A stretch of DNA of 64,000 bases from CAZDCD01 sp964503885 (GTDB lineage Bacteria > Bacteroidota > Bacteroidia > Bacteroidales > UBA10428). Under the pieces are notes generated by a model. The model worked only from the letters and a program-made list of their open reading frames with translations. It did no database searches and had not been told where the DNA came from. Below are positions 33,603 to 43,136 of the stretch, in pieces. Every line of letters starts with the position of its first letter. Within the stretch, counting starts at the first letter, position 1. Where the stretch lies: assembly GCA_964503885.1 (NCBI GenBank), contig CAZDCD010000017.1, positions 30,501 through 94,500 of the forward strand, written 5' to 3'. The position numbers and the translations under genes are program-made.

Positions 33603-34460
33603 TCATTCCAGCCAGGATACATCAAAATCTATCCTGAATTCCGCCAGGGTTTTGTAATATTCGTCAAGGCATTTTACTATATCCGATGAGATATATCCGC
33701 AAAACGAATTTATGGCTGCCACCTGTTTCTTTTCCTTCATGACCGACTTTTTCACGAATTTTCCGGCTGCCTTTTTTAGTTCGGCATAATCATGCCATGT
33801 TCCCAGGAGGTCTTCCATTGTTTTAATCTTAGCGGTCAGCTCGGTGATTGAAATTATTGCACTTGCAGAAACAGAATCTGTTTCATTCAACATCTCGAAT
33901 GTAAACCGTAACTCCTTCAGGTTTTTCCTCTGCCTGTGAAGGTTCACTGCTGAATATTCGTTGCTGCGTTTTGTGATCTTTCTGAGTCTGGATTCAATAA
34001 AATTACCGGTAAGTAAACGAAGTGATGAGCCTTGAATGGCGTTTATTTTTTTACCCATCTTCTTTGCATGAACACCGAACAACTTCCTGAGATCGGCAGG
34101 GATCAGGGTTCTAAACTTCACTTTTGAATCCGAAATGGCGGTCCCAAGATAATCCCTGAAAGGCTGCAGGTTAATTCCGGTAAGATTTTCATACTCTCCG
34201 GCCAGGTCTTCACAAACCTGCATATCCCTGACTTTACCGGCAGCTTTGAAGACAGTTGTCGTTTGCCGTATTATGGATTTTATGGTTTTTTTCTTTTTAA
34301 CAGCCGGAAGGAGAATTTTCAGCAAAGCCCGCAAACGCTTTATGCTGACCCTGAGATCATGATAGGCTTCACGATCATCGGTCGATACTGCCTTAAAAAG
34401 GTTTGAATCAACAGCTGCTAAAATACCCGTACTATGGTGTATGATCTGATCAGATATCAT
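33603..34460 (-). CDS. CHAD-domain protein
   Basis: 285 residues, all-helical CHAD domain characterised by conserved His and basic residues that bind polyphosphate. Seen: HDLRVSIKRLRALLKILLPA (HxxRVxxKRxR), VRDMQVCEDLAGEYENL, NLHRQRKNLKELRFTFEML and DLLGTWHDYAELKKAAGKF. Some CHAD proteins sit on polyphosphate granules. No CYTH triphosphatase is fused or adjacent. Ends 3 bp from the convergent cyclophilin-like gene, leaving no room for a separate terminator. Confidence 0.9.
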   Translation of the reverse strand: MISDQIIHHSTGILAAVDSNLFKAVSTDDREAYHDLRVSIKRLRALLKILLPAVKKKKTIKSIIRQTTTVFKAAGKVRDMQVCEDLAGEYENLTGINLQPFRDYLGTAISDSKVKFRTLIPADLRKLFGVHAKKMGKKINAIQGSSLRLLTGNFIESRLRKITKRSNEYSAVNLHRQRKNLKELRFTFEMLNETDSVSASAIISITELTAKIKTMEDLLGTWHDYAELKKAAGKFVKKSVMKEKKQVAAINSFCGYISSDIVKCLDEYYKTLAEFRIDFDVSWLE

Positions 34461-34613
34461 GTTGTATATTTCATCCTGAATGCCAGTGCATAGGGCAAAA
34501 TTACAAAGAAATAGACACTACATGGGATATCTTCATTACTTTTTCTTTTTTAGGATGGCTTGACAATCCGGTGGTTTTCATAAATTTGTCAAAACCTTTA
34601 AATCTGATCAGAA

Positions 34614-36707
34614 ATGAAAAAAAGCAACATTGTATTCAGGGCAATACCGGCAATTGCCTTGTTCGGGTTTCTTACGTTATTCATACAGGCCCAGGAAAAA
34701 GAACCTGTGGAGTGGCTCAGCGGTTTTAATTCCGAAGTACCTGCTGGAAGTTATACGTACCGGTATACTTTCGACTATTTCAATAAGGCCAATTGCGGCA
34801 TTATGGTTACGGCGGTAAAAACCGATAAAAAGGGTAGCGAAACAAAAACACAGATGGAATTTTACCTGCCCGATATCGATGAAAATACCATTCAGTTCAA
34901 ACCTGTCAGCAAATACATCACGGTGAGCATGATCACAAAGGGTTCTCAGAAATTCATAAAAGAGATGGAGGACGGCAATATAAAAGGGTATGTTTCCGGG
35001 GTCGAGATTTATGTCGATGAAGTGGATAAAGCAAGAAGCATGGTGGATGCGTTCAGGAGTCACCTTAAAGAATGCCGGCTTCAGGAAAAATCTTGGGGCA
35101 GTATGAAAGAATCGCTGGACTGGCTGGCAAAGAATATCTCGAAATCGGTAAAAAGCGGCACCGAATATGAGCAGTCGTTCGGGTATGATGCCGGTAAAAA
35201 TTACCTGGTGACCCTTGTGAGAAAATCTAACGACAGCAAGGGTAATGCAGTCGAGGAAGATTTCAGGTTTAACCTGGCGGATATCGATCCTTCTAAAATG
35301 GCCATGAATGTGAGTGGAAAGGATTTGTGGATAAAGCTTGAAACGAAATCATCGGATGATTTTATCCAGGCGACCAAAAACAATGAGCCACAAAACTACG
35401 ATGACGAACTTGATATTTATATACCTGACCTGGAAACAGCCAGAGATATATTACAGGCGTTAAAATATGCCGTACCTCTTGCTAACCCGGAATACAAATC
35501 ATGGAGCGGTGTGAGTCAGGCCCTCGATTACCTGAAAACCAACCTGAAAGATGTGCAGGCAGGGAGTTATCAGGTTTCGCAAAACTTTGATTATGGCGCT
35601 GCTGCCGGAAGCCCGGTTACATATATTTCCTCACACACCGATTCCAAAGGCACCACAACAGAGGAAAAATACCAGTTCTATCTGCCCGATCTCGATCCGA
35701 AAGTTAGTGTGGATGTTTCCGGAAAAGAGGTTAAGCTTGAACTGGTTACCAAAGAAAAACAAAAGCTGATCAAGATATTCAAGAACGGGGAACAACAAAA
35801 CTATGATGATGATCTTACAATTTTCTCCGATAACATTGAATCGGCCAGGGAACTGGCAAATGCCTTGAACTATGCGATACTCAACACCGAAGACGGACTG
35901 ATAAAATGGACAGAAGCGGCCAGAGCTTCGGACTGGCTTACAGCAAATACACTATCCGTTACCGAATCGGGAAAAACCGTTGAACAGAAACTGGCCGTTG
36001 ATGCAGGAAATAACTATAAATTAACGTTAACTGCAATTGCAAAAGAAAGCAGCGGTGATGTGGAGGAAATAAATGAACTGTATGTTTCCGACCTGTCTAA
36101 AGACAACATCATCCTGAACATCAGCGGAAAGAAAATATATGTTATTGCCGGAACCGGAAAAGAAAAACTGATAAAAGTTTCAAAATCAGGCGTTCAGCAA
36201 AGCTATGTTTCCTCGGTGGATATTTTTTTTGAGGATACACGGTCGGCACAAAATTATATCAACGCACTGAAATTCCTTGCTACAGAAATAAAGCCCAAAA
36301 CACTGAACCTTACTGATGAAAAGAGTATCATGAACAGTCTGTCCGCGAACCTGAAAAGCATCTCTACGGGAAGCTATGTCTTTGACCAGGCATTGGAAGC
36401 TGTGGACGGGAATTCCTGCAAATGGAAAGTCACTGTTAAACAGACCGATAGCAAAGGTGTGGAAACAGAATACATTTATGAATTTAACCTGGCGGATATC
36501 AATGCACAGTCAATCTCAACAAAGGTTTCAGGCAAAGAGATGACCATAGCGTTCGAAACCAAGGGTAAACAGAAGCTCATAAAACCATATAAGAATAATG
36601 AGCCGCAGAATTTCGATTACGACTTTGAACTCTATGCCGACGATGCGCAAAATGCCAGGCTCCTTACCGAGGCGATCAAATTTATGGTGAAAAAATGTGG
36701 AAATTGA
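34614..36707 (+). CDS. Secreted protein of five ~130-residue tandem repeats
   Basis: 697 residues with a signal peptide (MKKSNIVFRAIPAIALFGFL, cleavage near IQAQ). The mature chain is five divergent copies of one domain of about 130 residues. Each begins near a Trp-containing helix (SxxxAxDWLxxNL), has a beta-rich core with a Y/F-x-F/Y-x-L-x-D-I/L-D motif (FYLPDIDENT, FNLADIDPSK, FYLPDLDPKV, LYVSDLSKDN, FNLADINAQS), then VSGKxxxxxxxTKxxxKLIKxxKNxExQNYxxxxxIY, and ends in a helix (ARxLxxALKxA). I do not recognise a named domain of known function. Regular copy number suggests an elongated extracytoplasmic binding or structural protein. Confidence 0.85.
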   Translation: MKKSNIVFRAIPAIALFGFLTLFIQAQEKEPVEWLSGFNSEVPAGSYTYRYTFDYFNKANCGIMVTAVKTDKKGSETKTQMEFYLPDIDENTIQFKPVSKYITVSMITKGSQKFIKEMEDGNIKGYVSGVEIYVDEVDKARSMVDAFRSHLKECRLQEKSWGSMKESLDWLAKNISKSVKSGTEYEQSFGYDAGKNYLVTLVRKSNDSKGNAVEEDFRFNLADIDPSKMAMNVSGKDLWIKLETKSSDDFIQATKNNEPQNYDDELDIYIPDLETARDILQALKYAVPLANPEYKSWSGVSQALDYLKTNLKDVQAGSYQVSQNFDYGAAAGSPVTYISSHTDSKGTTTEEKYQFYLPDLDPKVSVDVSGKEVKLELVTKEKQKLIKIFKNGEQQNYDDDLTIFSDNIESARELANALNYAILNTEDGLIKWTEAARASDWLTANTLSVTESGKTVEQKLAVDAGNNYKLTLTAIAKESSGDVEEINELYVSDLSKDNIILNISGKKIYVIAGTGKEKLIKVSKSGVQQSYVSSVDIFFEDTRSAQNYINALKFLATEIKPKTLNLTDEKSIMNSLSANLKSISTGSYVFDQALEAVDGNSCKWKVTVKQTDSKGVETEYIYEFNLADINAQSISTKVSGKEMTIAFETKGKQKLIKPYKNNEPQNFDYDFELYADDAQNARLLTEAIKFMVKKCGN

Positions 36708-36800
36708 GTAAACCGAATGCATTTCGATTACTTATAGATATTGATTAACTGGTAATCAAAGCATTACTCTGTTTTTGGAAGCTCAGAATAAAAGTAAAAG

Positions 36801-36855
36801 AAAAACCGCAAAGAAAAGATGAGGCCTAAATTTCCCCATCTGCTGTCTTTGCGGC
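36801..36855 (-). terminator. Intrinsic terminator after the gnd-end of the sugar operon
   Basis: On the minus strand: CCGCAAAGA (complement of 36846-36854) pairs perfectly over 9 bp with TCTTTGCGG (complement of 36806-36814), with further inner pairing (AGATG/CATCT), followed by TTTTTCTTTT. It lies 26 bp downstream of gnd and closes the ten-gene minus-strand run. Confidence 0.85.
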
Positions 36856-36880
36856 TAACTTAACTGAAATAACAAAAACT

Positions 36881-38335
36881 CTAGACGTTATAGGTAGAAG
36901 AGGATGTTTCACCGCCTCTACCCGTCCAATTGGTATGGAAATACATACCTCGCGGTTTATCTACCCTTTCATAGGTGTGAGCCCCGAAGTAGTCTCTTTG
37001 TGCCTGTAAAAGATTAGCCGGCAGTCTTTCTGAACGGTAACCGTCAAAATAGGCCAGGGCTGTGGCAAAGGCAGGAACAGGAACCCCGTTGAGGGTGGCT
37101 GCCGCCACTACTCTTCGCCATGCCTGTTGCTCCGACAACACTTTTTCTTTGAAATATGGATCGAGCAGCAGGTTCTCCAGCGAAGGATTGATATCGAATG
37201 CTTCCTTTATTTTACTTAGGAATGCCGAACGGATGATACACCCGCCGCGCCACATCAGTGCAATACCTCCGTAGTTTAGTTTCCAGCCGTACTCAGCGGC
37301 CGCCGCCCGCATCAATACATAACCCTGGGCATAGGAAACGATCTTGGATGCGTGCAGGGCGTGTTTAATATCTTCAATAAAGCTTTTCCTGTTCTCTGCC
37401 GGCTTTATAACCGGACCAGCAAGCAATTTTGAAGCTTGTACCCGTTCATCCTTTTGCGCAGAGAGACAACGCGCAAAAACCGCTTCTCCGATAAGGGTTA
37501 GCGGAACTCCCTGGTCGAGCGCCGAGATCGCAGTCCATTTTCCCGTACCTTTCTGTCCGGCTGTATCCAATATTTTATCCACAAGAGGTTTCCCGTCTTC
37601 GTCTTTAAATGCCAGGATATCGCGTGTAATTTCAATCAGGTAGCTGTCGAGCTCTCCCTTATTCCACTCCCTGAATACCTCATGTATTTCGTCAGCGCTC
37701 ATACCGAGAAGCTCTTTCATGATTTGGTAAGCCTCGCATATGAGCTGCATATCGCCATATTCAATGCCATTATGCACCATTTTTACAAAATGGCCGGCGC
37801 CATCCTCACCAACCCAGTCACAGCAAGGTGTGCCATCTTCAACTTTTGCTGCGATCGATTGAAAAACAGGTTTTACATGCGGCCAGGCTGCACCGGAGCC
37901 TCCGGGCATGATCGACGGTCCTTTCAGGGCGCCTTCCTCACCTCCTGATACACCGGTACCGATGTAAAGAAGTCCCTTGCTTTCGGCATAATGTGTTCTG
38001 CGGATGGAATCGGGGAAGTGGGAGTTGCCCCCATCGATAATGATATCTCCTTTATCAAGATAAGGCATCAGTTTTTCGATAAAATCATCCACTGCTTTGC
38101 CGGCTTTTACCAGCATCATTATCTTTCTCGGACGTTTTACCGAGTTCACAAGCTCTTCAACTGAATGGGTACCGATCACATTTTTTCCTTTACCCCTTCC
38201 TTCAATAAACCGGTCTACTTTTTCAACGGTGCGGTTAAACACAGCCACTGTAAACCCTTTACTTTCCATGTTCAGGACCAGGTTTTCTCCCATAACAGCC
38301 AGTCCTATCAAACCAATATCTGCCAGTTTTTCCAT
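36881..38335 (-). CDS. gnd: 6-phosphogluconate dehydrogenase (decarboxylating)
   Basis: Oxidative pentose-phosphate enzyme: 6-phosphogluconate + NADP+ gives ribulose 5-phosphate + CO2. 484 residues. Seen: ADIGLIGLAVMGENLVLNME (Rossmann), VFNRTVEKVDRFI, the substrate block YIGTGVSGGEEGALKGPSIM, HFVKMVHNGIEYGDMQLICE (catalytic Lys), CSxxWTAISALDQGVPLTLI-like region (here GTGKWTAISALDQGVP), and the C-terminal RDYFGAHTYERVDKPRGMYF. Last gene before the terminator. Its presence at the end of a uronate/sugar-acid run suggests coupling of sugar-acid use to pentose synthesis, though it could be constitutively required. Confidence 0.96.
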   Translation of the reverse strand: MEKLADIGLIGLAVMGENLVLNMESKGFTVAVFNRTVEKVDRFIEGRGKGKNVIGTHSVEELVNSVKRPRKIMMLVKAGKAVDDFIEKLMPYLDKGDIIIDGGNSHFPDSIRRTHYAESKGLLYIGTGVSGGEEGALKGPSIMPGGSGAAWPHVKPVFQSIAAKVEDGTPCCDWVGEDGAGHFVKMVHNGIEYGDMQLICEAYQIMKELLGMSADEIHEVFREWNKGELDSYLIEITRDILAFKDEDGKPLVDKILDTAGQKGTGKWTAISALDQGVPLTLIGEAVFARCLSAQKDERVQASKLLAGPVIKPAENRKSFIEDIKHALHASKIVSYAQGYVLMRAAAAEYGWKLNYGGIALMWRGGCIIRSAFLSKIKEAFDINPSLENLLLDPYFKEKVLSEQQAWRRVVAAATLNGVPVPAFATALAYFDGYRSERLPANLLQAQRDYFGAHTYERVDKPRGMYFHTNWTGRGGETSSSTYNV

Positions 38336-38354
38336 GTATTATCTTGTATTTTAT

Positions 38355-39488
38355 TTAGTAAATTGATTCCAAATTAAACCCCATTCTTTTTAATGTTCTT
38401 TCCAGGTCGGGGATAGGTTCCGGGAGCCTTACGGTATATGTACCGAATTCTCTTCGGATGGGATAATTTCCCCGCTGTTTTTCAAACGTATCAACCGACG
38501 ACCGAAGGTTCTGATCATCCCTGAGCACATCGTATGTTCTTAAAATACACTCGTGAAGTATTTCATTATCGTCTTTGCCCGCGCAATCCATCTCAATTGT
38601 TGTATTTTCCGGTTCGGGAACATGTACCGGAAACCACCTGTTGATGCCCAGGTTGAAAAATTTGCTCACTGCCCTGACGCTCATTGATGTACCGTTGGCT
38701 TTCCCATCGGCTGAATACCCTGCAATATGGGGCGTGGCTATGCCGGCCAGTGAAAGCAGTTCCCGGTCGATCAGGGGTTCGTTTTTCCACACGTCCACCA
38801 CTGCTCCTGCAATCATTCGTGAACGCAGGGCATCTTTCAGAGCACCTGGGTCCATGATCTCACCACGTGAGGTATTGATGAGAATGGTTCCAGGGTTTAG
38901 CCTGCTGAGAAACATGCTGTCGATCATATTCGCGGTTTTATCCTCACCGGTGGTGTTCAGCGGCACATGAAAAGTTAAGATATCACATTCCCTGATGATC
39001 CCTTCGATCGATAAGAATTTGCACGATCCTTCTTTTCGTTCACGGGGCGGGTCATTCAGGTAAACGGTTATTCCCAGGTTTTCCGCCAGCTTCACCACTT
39101 TTGAACCCACATTGCCTACACCAATGACTCCCATCGCCCTGTTTTTTAAATTAATAGCGTATTTGCTTGATAATCTTACAAGCACCGATGCCATGTATTG
39201 CTGGACCGAAGAGGAGTTGCATCCGGGTGCATTGGTCCAGGTGATGCCGTTTTTCCTGCAATATTCCGTATCAATGTGGTCAAATCCGATTGTTGCCGTG
39301 GCAATGAACCGCACCCTGCTGTTCTTCAGAAGCTCTTCATCACAATGGGTACGAGTTCTCACGATCAGGGCATCGGCATCCCTGATCATGGAATTTGAAA
39401 TGGTTTCTCCCGGATAATATTTCATTTCCGCAAAGGGTTCGAGGGCACCTTTCAGGAATGGGATCTTATCGTCGGCCACAATTTTCAT
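38355..39488 (-). CDS. pdxB: Erythronate-4-phosphate dehydrogenase
   Basis: Step of the DXP-dependent pyridoxal-phosphate pathway, oxidising 4-phosphoerythronate. 377 residues. Seen: the D-2-hydroxyacid dehydrogenase fold with IATATIGFDHIDTEYCRKNG, the PdxB-typical APGCNSSSVQQYMASVL, the NAD site MGVIGVGNVGSKVV, VPLNTTGEDKTANMIDSMFL, INTSRGEIMDPGALKDALRS (catalytic Arg), DVWKNEPLIDRELL (Glu) and TPHIAGYSADGKANG (His). The C-terminal dimerisation domain ends at the usual place. Lies 3 bp after the Gfo/Idh gene; linkage to uronate genes is not obvious. Confidence 0.94.
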   Translation of the reverse strand: MKIVADDKIPFLKGALEPFAEMKYYPGETISNSMIRDADALIVRTRTHCDEELLKNSRVRFIATATIGFDHIDTEYCRKNGITWTNAPGCNSSSVQQYMASVLVRLSSKYAINLKNRAMGVIGVGNVGSKVVKLAENLGITVYLNDPPRERKEGSCKFLSIEGIIRECDILTFHVPLNTTGEDKTANMIDSMFLSRLNPGTILINTSRGEIMDPGALKDALRSRMIAGAVVDVWKNEPLIDRELLSLAGIATPHIAGYSADGKANGTSMSVRAVSKFFNLGINRWFPVHVPEPENTTIEMDCAGKDDNEILHECILRTYDVLRDDQNLRSSVDTFEKQRGNYPIRREFGTYTVRLPEPIPDLERTLKRMGFNLESIY

Positions 39489-39491
39489 GCA

Positions 39492-40472
39492 TTATATTTT
39501 TTGCAGTATCGTATCCATGACTTTATTTGTTCTTGCCCCGGAAATACCTGTGCTCGGACTTTTTCCCCTTCCAAGCAGTTCATCCACCACATCTTTGATC
39601 AGGCAATACTGGATGTTTTCAGGGTTCTCAGGCAGAATTTCAGTCTCTTCTTCAACTGTTTTCAGGATAACGGGAGTAAAATCAAATGCCGAAAATTCAA
39701 CAATACCCTTATCCCCGGTTATCTTCATGATATCAGTATGAAATTTTTCATGGGTCACAAAGCTCCACAGACCCGATCCGATTACCCCGTTCCCGAACCT
39801 GAAAGAGGCTGAAACGGTATCTTCCACATCATACAATCCCATCCGGTTGCTGAAGGTACCGTAAACATCGGTAATCTGGCCGAAATACATGTCGAGAAGG
39901 TCGAGCTGGTGGCATGCCATATCGTAAAAATATCCTCCTCCGGAAAGATCACTGATTACCCTCCAGGGCAGGTTTTTTTTATCAGGATCCTGAGGCCGCG
40001 GTTGGGTAAGGTATTCAATATCTATGGAAATAACGTTTCCGATCTTACCCTCTTCGATGATCTGCTGGACTTTTTTGAAATAGGGCAGGCTCCTCCGGTA
40101 ATAGGCGACAAAAAGTGGCATTCCCGTATCTTTTGCGGTGGAATTCATGCGGGTACAATCCTTGTAATTTACAGCCATAGGTTTTTCCACATAAACAGGC
40201 TTTCCGGCCTTCATTGCCTGTATGGCATAACCACAATGCGATTGCGGTGGTGTGGCTATATATATGGCATTTACTTCGGCATCGTGTATGAGTTCACCGG
40301 CATGGTTATACCATTTGGGAACATGATGCCTTGCGGCATAGTCTTTCGCTTTATCTGCATCACGGCGCATAACGGCGACAAGGCTTGAATGTTGAACCTT
40401 ATTAAAGGCGGGTCCGCTTTTCTTTTCGGTAACGTCACCGCATCCTATTATGCCCCATTTTATCTCTTTCAT
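39492..40472 (-). CDS. Gfo/Idh/MocA-family oxidoreductase
   Basis: NAD(P)-dependent sugar or inositol dehydrogenase, 326 residues. Seen: KWGIIGCGDVTEKKSGPAFN (Rossmann GxGxxx), VAVMRRDADKAKDYAARHHV, NAIYIATPPQSHCGYAIQAM, the signature GKPVYVEKPMAVN with catalytic Lys, and GGGYFYDMACHQLDLLDMYF with the conserved Asp/His pair. Substrate cannot be inferred. Overlaps the LarA-like gene by 4 bp, so translation is coupled. Confidence 0.93.
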   Translation of the reverse strand: MKEIKWGIIGCGDVTEKKSGPAFNKVQHSSLVAVMRRDADKAKDYAARHHVPKWYNHAGELIHDAEVNAIYIATPPQSHCGYAIQAMKAGKPVYVEKPMAVNYKDCTRMNSTAKDTGMPLFVAYYRRSLPYFKKVQQIIEEGKIGNVISIDIEYLTQPRPQDPDKKNLPWRVISDLSGGGYFYDMACHQLDLLDMYFGQITDVYGTFSNRMGLYDVEDTVSASFRFGNGVIGSGLWSFVTHEKFHTDIMKITGDKGIVEFSAFDFTPVILKTVEEETEILPENPENIQYCLIKDVVDELLGRGKSPSTGISGARTNKVMDTILQKI

Positions 40473-41758
40473 GCGATCTGCGCAGTTTGTTGGTTGAACC
40501 GTTCGGCATACGACCAGAGGCCGAGCGCCGGATTGGAAATATAGAACACTTCTTCACCGTCCACCATATTAAATCCCTCCTGAAGCTTTTCAGGATTGTA
40601 GAGGTTAAGCATATCTTCAAGTGCGGCATATTTAAAATTCACGCTTTCTATTTCTTTGCGGGTAAGGTATCCGGGACAGTAAGTAATACCAAACCTGTTC
40701 TCCGAAGATCCGTGAATAAGGTGGGCTGCTGCACCCAGATTGTTCCCCAGGTCTTCGTTTTCCTTAACAGCCCGAAGTATTTCAGGCGTGGTCTGATACC
40801 CATATTTTCTGATCATCATGTCTATTTTCCCGTCTTCGCCGAACTCTTTCAGACCCGGGGCCAGAACGATCAGCTCACCCTTGTCGGCAATGGCCATCCG
40901 GGTACGGTATATGCTTTTGTTGCCCAGCCAGGTGCTCTTGTATTCAAGCGGGTTGAGATATACAACCACTTTCTTCAGTTCACGATCCAGCATCTGGAAA
41001 TTTACTTTCCGGGACAACTCCGCCGCTTTGGTGAAACATTCGGCGTCATCACCTATGAACAATCCCCGTATTTTTAAAGTCCCGTCAGCTCCCCTGTTCA
41101 CTACGGTATGGATGTAGACTACAGGTATGTCTTTTGCGAAATGTGCCGAAGCATAATTCAGGACTTTCCTTACCGGGTTGTCTGCCCTGCCCATTATGCG
41201 TTCCATGCCGTAAACTGCTCCCAGGAAATGGCTTTTGTTTATCCCTTCAGATCCCCCGGTCCCTACGAAAATATTTTTATTGTAACTGGCCATACCGATC
41301 ACTTCGTGTGGTACTACCTGACCGAAAGAAAGTATAAGGTCAAAACCTCCGTCGATCAGTATCCGGTTCACCTCGGCAGGCCATGAATAGCTTACTTTAC
41401 CTTCGGATACCTCATACAGGTATTCACCCGGAACTTCTCCCAGCCTGGTGACATCATTCCTCCAGTCATGCCCCCGAAACAATGCATGAGGAATTTCCCC
41501 GAACATGCGGGTTATTTCTCCTGTGGTCATAGGAGTATGTGTACCCAATGCAGGCAAGATATCTGTCATGCGTTTGCCATAATATTGCCAGGAATACCGG
41601 GTAAGCTCTCCGGCACGGGAATGGATGCGGGTTATGTCGGGAGGAATGGCCAGCACTTTTTTCCTTGCTCCGAGCTGATCGAGTGACAGACAAAGGCCTA
41701 CCTTCAGGTCTTCCTCCGTGAGTACATCATTTTCACTTCCTCTGCTATAGTACAACAT
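40469..41758 (-). CDS. LarA-family (DUF2088) nickel-pincer racemase-like protein
   Basis: 429 residues related to lactate racemase LarA, whose enzymes use a nickel-pincer nucleotide to racemise or epimerise alpha-hydroxyacids. Seen: KVLAIPPDITRIHSRAGELT, then the metal/catalytic-region ILPALGTHTPMTTGEITRMF (LarA has GTHRPMT), FDLILSFGQVVPHEVIGMAS, FVGTGGSEGINKSHFLGAVY, and IDMMIRKYGYQTTPEILRAV. Located among sugar-acid genes, so an aldonate, uronate or other hydroxyacid epimerase is plausible. The maturation proteins LarB/C/E are not in the window. Overlaps the following dehydrogenase gene. Confidence 0.85.
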   Translation of the reverse strand: MLYYSRGSENDVLTEEDLKVGLCLSLDQLGARKKVLAIPPDITRIHSRAGELTRYSWQYYGKRMTDILPALGTHTPMTTGEITRMFGEIPHALFRGHDWRNDVTRLGEVPGEYLYEVSEGKVSYSWPAEVNRILIDGGFDLILSFGQVVPHEVIGMASYNKNIFVGTGGSEGINKSHFLGAVYGMERIMGRADNPVRKVLNYASAHFAKDIPVVYIHTVVNRGADGTLKIRGLFIGDDAECFTKAAELSRKVNFQMLDRELKKVVVYLNPLEYKSTWLGNKSIYRTRMAIADKGELIVLAPGLKEFGEDGKIDMMIRKYGYQTTPEILRAVKENEDLGNNLGAAAHLIHGSSENRFGITYCPGYLTRKEIESVNFKYAALEDMLNLYNPEKLQEGFNMVDGEEVFYISNPALGLWSYAERFNQQTAQIA

Positions 41759-41798
41759 ATCTGTATATATTGATAAAGACTACTTCATTATTGTCCTG

Positions 41799-42692
41799 CT
41801 AGACCTCAATCCATGAAGGATGTCCGGGAAGCAGGGAATCAAATTCACTGATCAGGCTGTGCTCATATTCGCCTTCATAAGTGCCTTCAAAAAACCGGTC
41901 AAGGGCTTCATGATAAAACCTTTCCCACGATTCATCTTCTTTGCCCGGGTTTACGGGATAAAACAGTACACCATTTGATTTGGCCGCTTTTTTATCTCCG
42001 GGAGCGTCACCTATCATCAATATTTTTCCGGCAGGATATTTTCCCACCGCACCGAGTGCTATATGTTCGGTTTTTGTACCGTATTCCTGTCCTGCGATCA
42101 GCCTGACAAACGATGAAATGTTGTTTTCTTCCCATTCACGCGTGAGCGCTTCGACCGGTGTCTGAGAAACCACAATGGTATCGGCCAGGGTGATCATTTT
42201 CTCAAGCGATTCCCTGAAAAACGGAAAAGGCGGTATTCCGTACACCATTTTTTCGATGTCGGCGTTCACCTGTTTTGACCACTGCAAGGTACGGTCAATG
42301 ACCGGGTTGTTAACCTTACGGGCATAGTTTTCCAGTGCAGGATTTCCGAGTTTGGTTTCCATCCTGATCCAATCTCTCAGCGGAGCGATATCTATGAATT
42401 CAGCATTTCGCTTGGCCACGTCCCTGCGTCTAGGCAACAGGTTAAAAAAGGTGTCAACGGCAATAAACCGGTTACATCCTCTTGATTTGGAATACAAATT
42501 GACAAATTCCCAGGTTTCCCGTGCAAATTTCGATACTTTTTGAAGTTCAAAGTACCTGATCATATTCGGACAGAAACATTCCTTCTGTTTGATCTCCATG
42601 GTATCGAATACACATCCGTCTGAGTCAATGCCGATAAAAAATTCCTTCTCAGGCTGCAATATCTTTAATTCTTCCTGCGGATTATTGCTCAT
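41799..42692 (-). CDS. HAD-superfamily hydrolase
   Basis: 297 residues. Seen: motif I FFIGIDSDGCVFDTMEIKQK (nucleophile Asp in DSDG), motif II region DTIVVSQTPVEALTREW, and motif III/IV KILMIGDAPGDKKAAKSNGV (acidic DAPGD). A large cap domain of about 150 residues (two helical bundles containing FFNLLPRRRDVAKRNAEF) follows motif I, so small phosphorylated metabolites are likely substrates. Second position after the VanZ-like gene with a 4-bp overlap; probably a phosphatase in the sugar-acid route (inference). Confidence 0.88.
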   Translation of the reverse strand: MSNNPQEELKILQPEKEFFIGIDSDGCVFDTMEIKQKECFCPNMIRYFELQKVSKFARETWEFVNLYSKSRGCNRFIAVDTFFNLLPRRRDVAKRNAEFIDIAPLRDWIRMETKLGNPALENYARKVNNPVIDRTLQWSKQVNADIEKMVYGIPPFPFFRESLEKMITLADTIVVSQTPVEALTREWEENNISSFVRLIAGQEYGTKTEHIALGAVGKYPAGKILMIGDAPGDKKAAKSNGVLFYPVNPGKEDESWERFYHEALDRFFEGTYEGEYEHSLISEFDSLLPGHPSWIEV

Positions 42693-43126
42693 AATAAATT
42701 GGTTTTCAGGTTAAGCTTTTGTTTCCTCTTGAAATAGAAGATCGGAACGACAATACCCAGTGCCACTCCTGCAATATTGTAATACATATCGTTCGGGTTA
42801 AACGTCCTTCCGGTGACATATTTCTGTACAAGCTCGGAGGAGATGGCAAAAACAGTCCATAACAATATGATCATGGTCTTTCCGATGAACGTATCGTTAA
42901 CAATTTCTTTCTTTCTTTTCAGGTACAGCATTCCAAGAATAAAATAAAACAGCAGGTGTTCCATATAATCGATCCTGAATTCCAGCCTCCAGACCGTTAT
43001 TTCCGATTCCGGGATTTTCGGAATTACGGAAAGTACGATGAGGGTGATGAACCAGCACCAGAACAGGAAATTAAAGACCTTCTCCGTGTCGAATGCTATT
43101 TTGGTATAGTCTATTCTCAGGTTCAA
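42689..43126 (-). CDS. VanZ-like membrane protein
   Basis: 145 residues with four membrane spans (VFNFLFWCWFITLIVLSVIP, MEHLLFYFILGMLYLK, IGKTMIILLWTVFAISSELV, YNIAGVALGIVVPIFYF). Conserved VanZ-type block: SELVQKYVTGRTFNPNDMYY followed by NIAGVALG (QxxxxGRxFxxxDxxxNxxGxxxG). VanZ relatives have no proven enzymatic role. It looks out of place among catabolic genes but is translationally coupled to the HAD gene. Confidence 0.88.
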   Translation of the reverse strand: MNLRIDYTKIAFDTEKVFNFLFWCWFITLIVLSVIPKIPESEITVWRLEFRIDYMEHLLFYFILGMLYLKRKKEIVNDTFIGKTMIILLWTVFAISSELVQKYVTGRTFNPNDMYYNIAGVALGIVVPIFYFKRKQKLNLKTNLL

Positions 43127-43136
43127 TGGTTATGCG

